Assembly (NCBI GenBank): GCA_017433375.1
Contig: JAFRHG010000021.1
Coordinates: 94,167 to 158,166, forward strand
Direction: 5' to 3'
DNA length: 64,000 nt
Source: Bacillota bacterium
GTDB lineage: Bacteria; Bacillota; Clostridia; Peptostreptococcales; Anaerovoracaceae
The position numbers were made by a program, and so were the translations under genes. Below, piece after piece: positions 18,442 through 28,027 of this stretch. The first letter of the stretch is position 1. Each line of letters starts with the position of its first letter. The notes beneath the pieces are model-generated. The model was not told where the DNA came from. It saw only the letters and a list, made by a program, of their open reading frames with translations, and did not search any database.

Positions 18442-19372
18442 TGGTCTGGTACCGTTTCTCAAATCCATATCCCTTTTCCAGATCGATGGACTGTTTGACG
18501 TTATCCGTAAAATAGATGTCCACGCCGGCGTCGATGGCGTCCTTCGTCTCCTCTTCCGTCACCACGGGCCATACGCTGAAAAGCTTTTTGCCCTCATGGG
18601 CCCGGCGGGCGCGTTCCTCCGTCATCATGTAGTAGTCCACGGAGATGATGTCCACGCAGGAGGCCTCATACCCCTGATCCAGCAGCCCGGGGTACTTGCA
18701 GAGATAGACCTTGATCATGTCCGGGTACCGCTCTTCGATCATCCGGAGAATATCCAGGTCGAAGCACTGCACCATGATCCGGTCGGCAAAGCCGTACTGC
18801 TCCACCAGATCCATGAAGGCGCCTGCCGTGTCCCGGTCCTTGCTCTTCAGTTCGATGGCGTACTCCACCGTTGTGCCGTAATGGTCGAAGACCTCGCTCA
18901 GCCGCAGGACCGGATTGCCGACGTAGGTCCTGAGACTGTCGATCTCCTCATCGGTCATCCGGGAAAAGGCCTTCGACACACCGGTCAGCCGCCCCGCTGT
19001 CTGGTCATGAAAAACATATAGAGTGTGATCCTTGGAGATGACGATGTCCTGCTCGATGATCCGGGCGCCGTCGGCGATGGCCTGGTCATAAGCCTCGAAG
19101 GAATGCTCCTTGTCCTCGCCGATCACGTTCCGGTGGGCGATGACGTGCATCCCCGCCAGGGCGGACCGAAGATCAGGCTGCACGGCGGTGAAAACCTCCC
19201 GGCTCTTTTCCGCCAGGGCCTCCGCCTCTGCCTTTCCCGGCAGGGAGACGACCGCCTGTGTCCTGTCTCCGGAAGGGTCATTGGAACGGATATGCTGCAG
19301 CAGCGAAAACGCTCCCGCGATCAGCAGGAGCAGGACAACGATTCCGGAGATGATGATCTTCGTCTGTTTCAT
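18407..19372 (-). CDS. Glycerophosphodiester phosphodiesterase-family protein, membrane anchored
   Basis: GDPD TIM-barrel enzyme, expected to cleave glycerophosphodiesters to glycerol-3-phosphate and an alcohol. 321 residues. One N-terminal membrane helix (about 7-26) faces the domain outward. The catalytic HRN (IAHRNVIGE), the acidic pair EQDIVISKD, and FHDQTAGRLTG match the family pattern HR-x-n-ExD-x-H. Family members usually show E-N after HRG; here EHSFEAYDQA fills that place. It ends inside the following metallophosphatase gene and starts 46 nt after the activase gene, so the three are probably one transcript. Confidence 0.85.
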   Translation of the reverse strand: MKQTKIIISGIVVLLLLIAGAFSLLQHIRSNDPSGDRTQAVVSLPGKAEAEALAEKSREVFTAVQPDLRSALAGMHVIAHRNVIGEDKEHSFEAYDQAIADGARIIEQDIVISKDHTLYVFHDQTAGRLTGVSKAFSRMTDEEIDSLRTYVGNPVLRLSEVFDHYGTTVEYAIELKSKDRDTAGAFMDLVEQYGFADRIMVQCFDLDILRMIEERYPDMIKVYLCKYPGLLDQGYEASCVDIISVDYYMMTEERARRAHEGKKLFSVWPVVTEEETKDAIDAGVDIYFTDNVKQSIDLEKGYGFEKRYQTNEANEKKEQQQ

Positions 19373-19417
19373 GCCGTCAGCTGTTCCGTAAATGATTCCG
19401 CCTTGCCCCTTTGCCGG

Positions 19418-22400
19418 CTACTCCGCCAGCTGCCGCTCCAGGTTCCGGTGGGCCGTGGTCATCATCAGCTTGATCCGGTTCAGCTGGTTCACGTGGCTGG
19501 CGCCCGGGTCGAAGTCGATGGCTACGATGTTGGCGTTGGGGCTGAACTTGCGCATAGCCTTCATCATACCCTTTCCGGTGACGTGGTTGGGCAGGCAGGC
19601 GAAGGGCTGCAGGCAGGCGATGTTCTCCACGCCGTGGCTGATCAGCTCCACCATTTCGCCGGTGAGGAGCCACCCCTCCCCGCACTGGTTGCCCAGGGAG
19701 ACGACCTGGCTGGCTGCCTCGGCAGTTTCCTCGATGCGGGAGGGCTCGTGGAAGCGCAGAGACTCCCGCAGGGCCTTGCGCATGGGCGCCCGGTAGTGTT
19801 CGATGAAGCGGATGGCCGCTTTGTTGGCCAGCATCTGGGAACGTGTTCCCGACAGGTGCTGGAAGTTGAATTCCTTATTGTGCATGCCGTAAAGGAGGAA
19901 GTCCATGAGATCCAGGACGACCGCCTCGCCGCCCTCTTCCTCGATAACGCCGACGATGTCATTGTTGGCCGTCGGGTGGTACTTCACCAGGATCTCGCCG
20001 ACCACGCCCACACGGGGTTTCCTGATGTCCCTGAGAGGCAGCTTGTCGAAGTCCTCCACAATGCCCTTGATGTTCTTGCGGAACTCCTTCATGCTGCCGT
20101 TGGCCACGTTTTCCTCGGCGATCCGGTTCCAGACCTCGTAGAGGGCATTGGCCGATCCCTTTTCCACCTCGTAGGGCCGTGTCGCGTAGAGCACCCGCAT
20201 GAACAGGTCGCCGTAGACGACGGCCATCATGCCACGCTTGACCAGTTTCGGGTCCGTCAGCTTGAAGCCCGGGTTGGATTCCAGTCCCGCCATATTGACG
20301 GAGATCACCGGGATCTGCCCCATGCCCAGATCCTTCAGAGCCTTCCGCAGCAGGGAAATGTAGTTGCTGGCACGGCACTGCCCGCCGGTCTGCGACATGA
20401 ACACCGCCGTCCGGTCCGGATCGAAATCGCCGGACTTTAACGCCGCGATGGTCTGTCCCAGGGTGACGATGGTGGGATAGCAGGCGTCGTTGTTCACGTA
20501 TTTCAGCCCCTCTTCCACCGCGTTGGTGGTCACCGGGGGCAGTTCCACGGCCCGGTAGCCGCAGGAGCGCATCATCTTCTCCAGCAGGCGGAAATGGATG
20601 GGCGACATCTGGGGCATCATGACCGTATACTCGCTCTTCATCTCCTTGGTAAAGATCTTACGCTCATAGGGCGTATTGGCAGGCTCCGCCTGCACGCCGT
20701 TCATCTCCCGTTCGGTCATGGCGGCCTTCAGGGAGCGGATCCGGATCTTGGCGGCGCCCAGATTGGACCCTTCGTCGATCTTCAGCACCGTATAGAGTTT
20801 GTTGTTCTTGTGGCAGATCTCCTCCACCTGGTCCGTGGTGACCGCGTCCAGGCCGCAGCCGAAGGAGTTCAGCTGGATCAGTTCCACATCATCCCGGGTG
20901 CCGGCGAAGACCGCCGCCCGGTACATGCGGGAGTGGTAGACCCACTGGTCCAGCACGCGGATGGGCCGCTCCAGCTTCGCCAGGTGGGCCACGGAATCCT
21001 CGGTCAGCACGATCATGCCGAAGGTGTTGATCATCTTGTCGATGCCGTGGTTGATCTCCGGATCCACATGGTAGGGCCGGCCGCACAGGACGATGGATTT
21101 CACGTTGTGGTCCTCGCCGTAGTGCAGGGCTGCCTCCCCCGCCTTGCGCATATCCGCATGGAAGCGGTCATCTTCCTTCCTGGCCGCATCCACGGCTTTT
21201 CCGATCTCCGCCGCGGGGATGTTCAGGTCCGCCAGCACCGCCGTCAGTTCCTTCTTCAGCCGCTTGTCGTCATCGTAGGGCAGGAAGGGATGCAGGAAGG
21301 TCACGCCCTCCTCCTCGATGATCTCGTCCATGTTGTTGGCGATGACCTCCGGATAGGTGGCGACGATGGGGCAGTTGTAGTGATTGGGCTGTTTTGTGTC
21401 CTCAACCCGCTCGTAGTTGATGCTGGGATAGAAGATCAGCTTGTGTCCCTCTCTGATCAGGGCCTTGATGTGGCCGTGCACCAGCTTGGCCGGATAGCAG
21501 GCCGTATCCGAGGATATGGTATCCATCCCCTGCTCGTAAACAGACTTCCTCGACATGGGCGAAAGGGCAACGGAAAAGCCCAGCTCCGTGAAGAAGGTGT
21601 GCCAGAAGGGATAGTTCTCAAACATATTCAGCACCCGGGGAATGGCCACCACGCCGCGGGTTGCCTTTTCAGCCGGAATGGACTCGTAGCTGAAGAGCCT
21701 CTTCAGCTTGTACTGGTACAGGTTGGGCAGATGGGACTCCTCGTCCGTGTGACCCGCCCCCTTCTCGCAGCGGTTGCCCGTGATCAGCCGGCTGCCGTCG
21801 GCGAACCGGTTGATGGTCAAAAGACAATTGTTCTCGCAGTGGCGGCACCGGGTGGTGGAGGTCTTCACCTCGAAGCTGTCCAGTTCGTCCCGGCCCAGAA
21901 GGGTCGATGTTTCCCCTTCCGTCCAGTTGTTTCTGGCGATCAGGGCGCAGCCGAAGGCACCCATGAGGCCGGAAATGTCGGGCCGGACCACTTCTTTGTC
22001 CAGGATCCGCTCGATGCTGCGGAGAATGGCGTCGTTGAGGAAGGTCCCTCCCTGGACGACGATCTTCTCCCCCGCGTCCTCGGGATTGCGCAGCTTGATG
22101 ACCTTGTACAGGGCATTTTTGATGACCGAATAGGACAGGCCGGCGGAGATGTCGCCGATGGTGGCGCCCTCCTTCTGGGCCTGCTTGACCTTGGAATTCA
22201 TGAAGACGGTGCAGCGGGTGCCCAGATCCACGGGGCCCTTGGCAAAGAGGGCCGCCTGGGCGAAATCGGGCACACTCATGTTCACCGACTTGGCGTAGGT
22301 CTCGATAAAGGAACCGCAGCCGGAGGAACAGGCCTCGTTGAGCATGATGTTGTAAAGGGCATTGTCCTTGATCTTCATGCACTTCATGTCCTGTCCGCCG

Positions 22401-23650
22401 ATGTCCAGGATGAAGTCCACGCCGGGCAGGAATTCCTCCGCCGCCTTGTAGTGAGCCATGGTCTCGATCTCGCCCATGTCCGCCTTAAAGGCCGCCTTGA
22501 TCAGATTCTCGCCGTATCCGGTGACCGCCGTGCGGGCGATGTAGGAATCCTCCGGCATGCTGTCGTAGACTTCCTTCAGCATCTCGATGATGGGCGCGAT
22601 TGGCTTGCCCCGGTTGTTCCGGTAGAATGTGTACAGAATATTTTTATCGTTGTCCATCAGAACGGACTTGGTCGTGGTCGAGCCGGCGTCAATGCCCAAA
22701 AACAGCGGTCCCCTGGCTTCGGAAAGCTCGCCCCTCCGCACCTTCGCCTTGTCGTGGCGTGCCCGGAATTCGTCGTAATCCGCCTGATCGGCAAAGAGAG
22801 GCTCGATGAGCGCCGTATCCCGCAGTTTGGTCTGATCGGAGTTCTTCAGCAGCTCCAGGATCTTCGGCAGTGTGGTCTCCTCGTACTTCTCCGCCAGGAA
22901 AGCCGCGCCGATGGACACGAAGAACCGGGAATTATCCGGGAAGATCACATCTTCAGGCTGGATATTCAGGGTTTCGATGAAGCGCTTGCGCAATTCCGGC
23001 AGGAAGGACAGAGGCCCGCCCAGAAAGGCGACTTTTCCCTTGATGGGATGGCCGCAGGCCAGGCCGGAGATGGTCTGGTCCACCACCGCCTGGAAGATGG
23101 ACGCCGCCAGGTCCTCGATCTTGGCGCCGTCGTTGATCAGCGGCTGGATATCCGTCTTGGCAAACACGCCGCAGCGGGCGGCGATGGGATAAATCAGCGT
23201 ATGGCGGGACGCGGCCTCGTTGAGCCCGTCCGCGTCCGTATTCAGCAGGACCGCCATCTGGTCGATGAAGGCGCCCGTCCCCCCTGCGCAGGTGCCGTTC
23301 ATTCTCTGCTCGACGGTCTGTCCGTAAAAGGTGATCTTGGCGTCTTCCCCGCCCAGCTCGATAGCCGTGTCTGTCTCCGGAATCAGGTCCTCCACAGCCC
23401 GGCTGCAGGCGATGACCTCCTGTTCAAAGGGTACCCCCACCAGCTTGGCCAGGGACAGCCCGCCGCTTCCGGTGATGACCGTCTGCACCGGCTGGTCGCC
23501 GAATTCCTTTTCGGCTTCCTCCAGCAGTTCCTTCACCTTGTCGAACACGTTGGACATATGCCGCTCGTAGCGGCTGTAGATGATCTTTCCGTCGTCGTCC
23601 AGAAAGACCAGTTTTACCGTCGTCGATCCGACGTCAATACCTAATCTCAT
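19418..23650 (-). CDS. Fused 2-hydroxyacyl-CoA dehydratase activase / HgdB-like protein
   Basis: 1410-residue protein with two ASKHA (BadF/BcrA/HgdC) ATPase domains and a C-terminal DUF2229/HgdB-like half. Domain 1 begins [12 protein letters not shown] with cluster cysteines in [10 protein letters not shown] and ARCGVFAK. Domain 2 (about 318-600) begins [13 protein letters not shown] with ACSSGCGSF and TRCTVFMN. In HgdC these two positions bind a [4Fe-4S] cluster between subunits. A CRHCENNC motif (about 604-611) may hold another cluster. In the known family, ATP use drives one-electron transfer to a dehydratase. The actual partner of this long fused form is not established, and no dehydratase subunits lie nearby. 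Confidence 0.88.
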   Translation of the reverse strand: MRLGIDVGSTTVKLVFLDDDGKIIYSRYERHMSNVFDKVKELLEEAEKEFGDQPVQTVITGSGGLSLAKLVGVPFEQEVIACSRAVEDLIPETDTAIELGGEDAKITFYGQTVEQRMNGTCAGGTGAFIDQMAVLLNTDADGLNEAASRHTLIYPIAARCGVFAKTDIQPLINDGAKIEDLAASIFQAVVDQTISGLACGHPIKGKVAFLGGPLSFLPELRKRFIETLNIQPEDVIFPDNSRFFVSIGAAFLAEKYEETTLPKILELLKNSDQTKLRDTALIEPLFADQADYDEFRARHDKAKVRRGELSEARGPLFLGIDAGSTTTKSVLMDNDKNILYTFYRNNRGKPIAPIIEMLKEVYDSMPEDSYIARTAVTGYGENLIKAAFKADMGEIETMAHYKAAEEFLPGVDFILDIGGQDMKCMKIKDNALYNIMLNEACSSGCGSFIETYAKSVNMSVPDFAQAALFAKGPVDLGTRCTVFMNSKVKQAQKEGATIGDISAGLSYSVIKNALYKVIKLRNPEDAGEKIVVQGGTFLNDAILRSIERILDKEVVRPDISGLMGAFGCALIARNNWTEGETSTLLGRDELDSFEVKTSTTRCRHCENNCLLTINRFADGSRLITGNRCEKGAGHTDEESHLPNLYQYKLKRLFSYESIPAEKATRGVVAIPRVLNMFENYPFWHTFFTELGFSVALSPMSRKSVYEQGMDTISSDTACYPAKLVHGHIKALIREGHKLIFYPSINYERVEDTKQPNHYNCPIVATYPEVIANNMDEIIEEEGVTFLHPFLPYDDDKRLKKELTAVLADLNIPAAEIGKAVDAARKEDDRFHADMRKAGEAALHYGEDHNVKSIVLCGRPYHVDPEINHGIDKMINTFGMIVLTEDSVAHLAKLERPIRVLDQWVYHSRMYRAAVFAGTRDDVELIQLNSFGCGLDAVTTDQVEEICHKNNKLYTVLKIDEGSNLGAAKIRIRSLKAAMTEREMNGVQAEPANTPYERKIFTKEMKSEYTVMMPQMSPIHFRLLEKMMRSCGYRAVELPPVTTNAVEEGLKYVNNDACYPTIVTLGQTIAALKSGDFDPDRTAVFMSQTGGQCRASNYISLLRKALKDLGMGQIPVISVNMAGLESNPGFKLTDPKLVKRGMMAVVYGDLFMRVLYATRPYEVEKGSANALYEVWNRIAEENVANGSMKEFRKNIKGIVEDFDKLPLRDIRKPRVGVVGEILVKYHPTANNDIVGVIEEEGGEAVVLDLMDFLLYGMHNKEFNFQHLSGTRSQMLANKAAIRFIEHYRAPMRKALRESLRFHEPSRIEETAEAASQVVSLGNQCGEGWLLTGEMVELISHGVENIACLQPFACLPNHVTGKGMMKAMRKFSPNANIVAIDFDPGASHVNQLNRIKLMMTTAHRNLERQLAE

Positions 23651-23759
23651 CTTTTCCCTCTTTGTCTATATAAATATATGAAGAATTTTGTGGCAATCGT
23701 TGACAACATATTCTATACTATTCCTGGAGTTATTGCAATCGGAATTCGGTGTAGTTTTG

Positions 23760-24365
23760 ATGAAATCCACAATCAGCAAACGTTCATTTCAAGCCATTTA
23801 TCGTTTTTTAGACAAATTTAATCCAATTCAGGGCGACTGCGGCGCTCTCTGCGGAGCCGCCTGTTGCCTTTGCAGCACCGACTCGGGTCCCGACACCCCC
23901 GCCTCGCCCAGCGACGAGAACGCGGACCACTCCATGGGCCTCTACCTGCTTCCCGGCGAGGAACAGCTCTTCGACGGGACAGAGGACTGGATCAGCTGGG
24001 GCTCCCTGCAGGCGGAGGATTACGAGTTTCCCGAGAGCTGGCACGGCCGGGTCCCCTTCTTTCAGTGCACAACCGCCCCCTTCTGCCCCCGCGAAAAAAG
24101 GCCGCTGCAGTGCAGGACCTTCCCCCTCGCGCCCCATCTGGATGAGGACGGTATTCTCTATGTCATCTATCACGCGGATCCGCTTCCCTACCGCTGCCCC
24201 CTCATTGAGGACCGCATCCCGCTGGATCCGGATTTCATCAAGGCAACCTGGACCTGCTGGGCCCATCTGATCGCCGACCCCCTGATCCGGGATCTGGTGG
24301 AACTGGATTCCGCCATCCGGGAAGAGGAAGGCTATCCCGTGGAGATCCTCTGGCCTCTCCCCTGA
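23760..24365 (+). CDS. Cysteine-rich protein, possible metal-cluster binder
   Basis: 201 residues from the ATG chosen here; an open frame continues upstream to 23688 without a better ribosome site. The N-terminal CGALCGAACCLC cluster and the later CTTAPFCPREKRPLQCRTF and YRCPL segments give at least ten Cys. The set resembles YkgJ-type zinc/iron-cluster proteins, but I cannot assign the family firmly. It is divergent from the activase gene, with a 109-bp AT-rich gap between starts, so shared regulation is possible. The base composition at its start is more AT-rich than in neighbouring genes. Cytosolic: no signal peptide is seen. Confidence 0.65.
   Translation: MKSTISKRSFQAIYRFLDKFNPIQGDCGALCGAACCLCSTDSGPDTPASPSDENADHSMGLYLLPGEEQLFDGTEDWISWGSLQAEDYEFPESWHGRVPFFQCTTAPFCPREKRPLQCRTFPLAPHLDEDGILYVIYHADPLPYRCPLIEDRIPLDPDFIKATWTCWAHLIADPLIRDLVELDSAIREEEGYPVEILWPLP
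23873..23883 (-). repeat. Dispersed 11-mer GCAAAGGCAAY, perfect copy
   Basis: The plus strand reads GTTGCCTTTGC, encoding Cys-Leu-Cys of the Cys-rich protein's first cluster. Confidence 0.85.
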
Positions 24366-24380
24366 CCAGGGAATGCCGGT

Positions 24381-24391
24381 GCAAAGGCAAC
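24381..24391 (+). repeat. Dispersed 11-mer, intergenic copy
   Basis: GCAAAGGCAAC in the 75-bp gap between the convergent Cys-rich gene and MATE gene. Confidence 0.85.
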
Positions 24392-24440
24392 GGCGCCGTG
24401 CATCCGTCCGGGCGGACGGCAGCTGCGGGTGGCCCCGCCG

Positions 24441-25814
24441 TCAGAAAGCCTCGTCGGGGGCGATGCCCAGCCTTCGGTATTCCTTGTTGTACATGTACCG
24501 GAATGCCAGGGCGAAGTACAGGGTACCCAGGATCTCCGCCAGGGAGAAGGAGTACCAGACCATGTCCAGTCCCGCGAATCTGGCAAAGATCAGGGCCAGG
24601 GGCAGGATTCCAATGAACTGCCGGATCAGGGATCCCCAGAGACTGAGGAATCCGTGGCCGGAAGCCTGGAATACGGACGAGGTCATGATGCCGTAGGATG
24701 CCGGCATGAAGCACCAGCTGATGGCCTTGAAGGCCGGAACACCGATATCGAAGAGCTCCTGATCATTCTCCGCGTTGAAGATGGCGATCAGCGGATGGGT
24801 GAAGATCTGGAACACGAGAAATCCGATGAACATGATGCCGAAGGCCAGGATAAAGCCTTTTTTGTATGCCTCCATGAACCGCTTCCTGTTCTGGGCGCCG
24901 TAATTGTATCCCATGATGGGCAGGACCCCCTGGTTCAGGCCGATGACCGGCATGAAGATGAAGGACTGCAGCCTGCCGTAGATGCCCATGACCGCTACGG
25001 CGGTTTCCGTGAAACCGCCCAGGATCAGGTTCATGGAAAACTGGAGAACGGATCCCAGCCCCTGCATGAGGATGGCCGGTCCGCCCACCGCGTAGATATC
25101 TTTGGTGATGGTCCAGTCCCACTTCCACCCTTTCAGCTTCACGCTCACCGCGTGCTGCTTGCGGAAGAGGACGAACTGTCCCAGGCACAGGGCCAGGGCC
25201 TGTCCGATGACGGTGGCCACCGCCGCGCCGAGCACGCCCATCTCCGGTAAAGGCCCGATGCCGAAGATCAGCAGCGGATCCAGCACGATATTGCTGATGC
25301 CGCCCACCAGTCCGCAGAGCATGGGAATGATCATGTTCCCCGTGGCCTGCAGGATCTTTTCCGTGCTCAGCTGAACGAGGACCATGACGGAAGCGATCAT
25401 GACGATGGACAGATAGACGGTGCCGTTCTCCACGATGTAGGGCGTATCCGACATGAACCGCATGAGCGGCCCCGCCAGGAAGAGGCCGATGATCAGGAAG
25501 GGAACCCAGCTGATAAAGGCCAGCCGGTAGCCGTGGCTCGCCGCCATGTTGGCTTCCTCAAAACGCTTCGCCCCCAGTCTGCGGGAAATGAGTGAGTTGA
25601 TGCCCACTCCCGTTCCCACACCCACGGAGATCATCAGAAACTGAAAGGGAAATACATAGGTAACAGCGGCCAGCGCCTCCGTCCCGATCCGGGAAACGAA
25701 GAAACTGTCCACCACATTATAAAATGCCTGGACCAGCATCGAAAGGATTGCCGGCCAGGACATGGTTACGATCAGTTTGCCAATGGGCATTACCCCCATC
25801 TTGTTTTCCTGCAT
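24441..25814 (-). CDS. MATE-family efflux transporter
   Basis: Multidrug/toxin extrusion-type cation-coupled antiporter of 457 residues with about 12 hydrophobic segments. The N-terminal block PAILSMLVQAFYNVVDSFFV and the internal repeat around PAILMQGLGSVLQFSMNLIL are typical. GLNQGVLPIMGYNYGA is the conserved MATE loop. GGAGGGCG lies 9 nt before the ATG. It is a lone minus-strand gene between the heptad-repeat gene (65 bp upstream) and the convergent Cys-rich gene. The substrate is unknown. Confidence 0.93.
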   Translation of the reverse strand: MQENKMGVMPIGKLIVTMSWPAILSMLVQAFYNVVDSFFVSRIGTEALAAVTYVFPFQFLMISVGVGTGVGINSLISRRLGAKRFEEANMAASHGYRLAFISWVPFLIIGLFLAGPLMRFMSDTPYIVENGTVYLSIVMIASVMVLVQLSTEKILQATGNMIIPMLCGLVGGISNIVLDPLLIFGIGPLPEMGVLGAAVATVIGQALALCLGQFVLFRKQHAVSVKLKGWKWDWTITKDIYAVGGPAILMQGLGSVLQFSMNLILGGFTETAVAVMGIYGRLQSFIFMPVIGLNQGVLPIMGYNYGAQNRKRFMEAYKKGFILAFGIMFIGFLVFQIFTHPLIAIFNAENDQELFDIGVPAFKAISWCFMPASYGIMTSSVFQASGHGFLSLWGSLIRQFIGILPLALIFARFAGLDMVWYSFSLAEILGTLYFALAFRYMYNKEYRRLGIAPDEAF

Positions 25815-25879
25815 GTCAGGCGCCCTCCAAAAACGCTACAGGAGGTATTCTACCACCGCCGGCAACCCGTGGCAAGGGA

Positions 25880-28027
25880 TTAATAGATGGATGTTTTATA
25901 GATGAATTTGACCTTGCCGTCCATGCCCTCGGGCAGGCGGGTGAAGGTCTTGTATTCCTGGCCGGCGTCGATGGTGTCCTGCAGGTCATCGATGGAGCCC
26001 TTCAGGTCGTTGTTGTAGAGGTCCACGATCTTGCGGATGCCTTCCCGGTACATTTTGCTCATGCCGTCCCGCAGCTTTATGGAGCCGCTGTTGAGGCGGG
26101 TCACGCCGTCGGAAAGCTGGTAGGTTTTATCCTCCAGGGCGTTCATGCCGTCGGCGAGGCCGTTGGCCCCGTCGGCGATCTGTTTCTGGCCGCTGACCAG
26201 ATCGCTGCTCCCCTGGGTCAGCTGGGCAAGGCCCTTAGTCAGGGTCCCTTCGGGATCGATGGCCTGGGATACTTCCTTATTCAGCTGTTCCAGCCCGCCG
26301 TCGATGACGGTCATGGCGCCGATCAGCGAGGTCTGCTGCTGTCCCTTATCCGGTTCGTAGGCACCCAGGGCGTCGGAGGATTTTTTCAGGCCGTCGGCGA
26401 CGGCTTTGATGGTTGCCGCAGCCTCAGGATTATCCTGCACGGTAATGTACTCCTGGATCTCCACCTTGGATACGGATTTCGAGGAGGTGGATTTGGACCC
26501 CGCGCTGGAGGCCAGTTTCTGGGCATAGGATTTCATGGTGCCGGTCTTGCCGACCAGGTCGCCGTAGCCGGCGGCCTTCAGGGCACCGGAGTGCTTGCTC
26601 ACCGCCGCGTCCACTTCCTTCAGGTATTCCGCCAGGGCCGCGGCTTCATCGGCGTTGATCCCGCTGCCGGAGTTCGAAGACTCCGTCTTCGTGGTGGTTG
26701 ACGACTCGCTCTGGGCGGCGTCCGCTGATTCGCTCTCTTCAGGTTTCGCGGCACCCGCTGATTCGCTCTGGGTGTTCTTGCCGGTCTCCGCCGTCTCCTT
26801 ATCCGCGCTCTGGTCTATGCTTTGTTCCGTGCTCTGGACGCTGTTCGTCTGGATGCTGGGATCCAGGTCCTTGGCTACCTTGTACAGGGTGTTGATGGCT
26901 CCCGGATTGGATGTTGTGCCGTCTCCGTCCAGGCCGCCTTTGATCTGTTTCATTCCGGCCAGGACCTGATCCGCTCCGTCCTTCAGCTGGGACGTGGCCG
27001 TCACCACGGTGCTCATGCTCTCCTTCAGTTGTTCGCCCAGGGTGCTGAGGCCGCCGCTGATCTTCTTCGAGCCGTCCAGGGCTTCACTGGTGCCGTCTTT
27101 GAGCTTTTCCGAGCCGTCCTTCAACTGGCCCACGCCGTTCTCCAGCTTGGGCATTTTGCCGTTCAGGGTGTGGATGCCCTGGTAGAGAAGATCGGTTCCG
27201 CTGACCAGTTCCTTTGCCCCTTTCTCCAGCTGGGCGATCTGGTCATCGTAATCCAGGTCCGCCAGATCCTCATCGTCCAGGTCTTCGAAGACGGAGTTGG
27301 TGACCACGGTCATTATATCCTGCACGGAGAAGTCGTGGGCCGTTCCCCGGACGGTGAAACCGTCGTCCAGATCGATGTCCACGTCCAGCTTATCCAGATT
27401 CAGATCCTCCCGCAGGCCCGGGGCCGCCATGCCGACGACGATCTGTTTGTCCCCGTCGTCCAGGATCTTTCCGTTGTCAATGGTGATATCCGTAAGGGCG
27501 TTGTCCCGGACGATGAATCCGGTGAGGGCAAAGAAAGGCACCACCGTATCCCGTCCGTTGACGTTGACGCTCTCATGGTTCTCATACTTGAAGGTCATCT
27601 TCAGTTCCCCGCTCTTGCCTTCCAGCTCCTTGCCCTGGATCTCCTCTCCGTCCAGGGTGTAGGTGATGTCCATGGTCACCGGCGGGGTGTCGGTGGTCTT
27701 GCCGTCGTAGTAGATGTCATTGCCGCCGGCCTTCCAGATGATCTGGTCCCCCTTCCCCTTCTTGAAGGGTTCATCCCCCTTGACGTTCTCGATCTCCGTC
27801 AGGTTCGATTCGTCGATGATGTCATCGGACTTGATCCCGTTTTTCAGGTGGTCGCTGACCGTAATGTCCTCAGGCGCGCCGGAAGAATCGGTCACCACGT
27901 AGACCGTCTCCTCCTTTTCCATGCCGGAGTCCGCCGCGAAAACCGGCGCCGCCGTCATGGTCAGGGCGAGGACGGCCGAAGCGGTCGCCGCGAGAATTCG
28001 ATTGCCTTTGCCCGATCCCGATCTCAT
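25880..28027 (-). CDS. Secreted YhgE/Pip-like heptad-repeat protein
   Basis: 715 residues. The signal peptide ends near AAPVFAAD (about 32). An N-terminal part carries HGVDVNxD-like strands. From about 250 to 680 there are repeated x-x-x-L-x-x-G heptads (QLKDGSEKLKDG, ALDGSKKISGGLSTLG, QLTQGSSDLVSGQ), interrupted at about 395-450 by a Ser/Glu/Thr-rich low-complexity stretch. YhgE/Pip proteins with such heptads usually carry membrane helices at both ends; here no C-terminal helix follows. The start overlaps the MMPL stop (TAATG), which couples translation. A periplasm-like accessory role for the transporter is inferred from context. Confidence 0.8.
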   Translation of the reverse strand: MRSGSGKGNRILAATASAVLALTMTAAPVFAADSGMEKEETVYVVTDSSGAPEDITVSDHLKNGIKSDDIIDESNLTEIENVKGDEPFKKGKGDQIIWKAGGNDIYYDGKTTDTPPVTMDITYTLDGEEIQGKELEGKSGELKMTFKYENHESVNVNGRDTVVPFFALTGFIVRDNALTDITIDNGKILDDGDKQIVVGMAAPGLREDLNLDKLDVDIDLDDGFTVRGTAHDFSVQDIMTVVTNSVFEDLDDEDLADLDYDDQIAQLEKGAKELVSGTDLLYQGIHTLNGKMPKLENGVGQLKDGSEKLKDGTSEALDGSKKISGGLSTLGEQLKESMSTVVTATSQLKDGADQVLAGMKQIKGGLDGDGTTSNPGAINTLYKVAKDLDPSIQTNSVQSTEQSIDQSADKETAETGKNTQSESAGAAKPEESESADAAQSESSTTTKTESSNSGSGINADEAAALAEYLKEVDAAVSKHSGALKAAGYGDLVGKTGTMKSYAQKLASSAGSKSTSSKSVSKVEIQEYITVQDNPEAAATIKAVADGLKKSSDALGAYEPDKGQQQTSLIGAMTVIDGGLEQLNKEVSQAIDPEGTLTKGLAQLTQGSSDLVSGQKQIADGANGLADGMNALEDKTYQLSDGVTRLNSGSIKLRDGMSKMYREGIRKIVDLYNNDLKGSIDDLQDTIDAGQEYKTFTRLPEGMDGKVKFIYKTSIY
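28011..28021 (-). repeat. Dispersed 11-mer GCAAAGGCAAY, perfect copy
   Basis: GCAAAGGCAAT in codons 3-6 of the heptad-repeat gene, read as part of Gly-Lys-Gly-Asn. Confidence 0.85.

Noticed and set aside
20594-23644. 1016-codon plus-strand open frame opposite the activase gene
   Set aside because: Same shadow effect; no ribosome site or recognisable domain.
17172-28014. 16-bp identity CCGCGAGAATTCGATT at about 17174 and 28000
   Set aside because: A chance 16-bp match between two places in 64 kb is quite likely; no further flanking similarity was seen.
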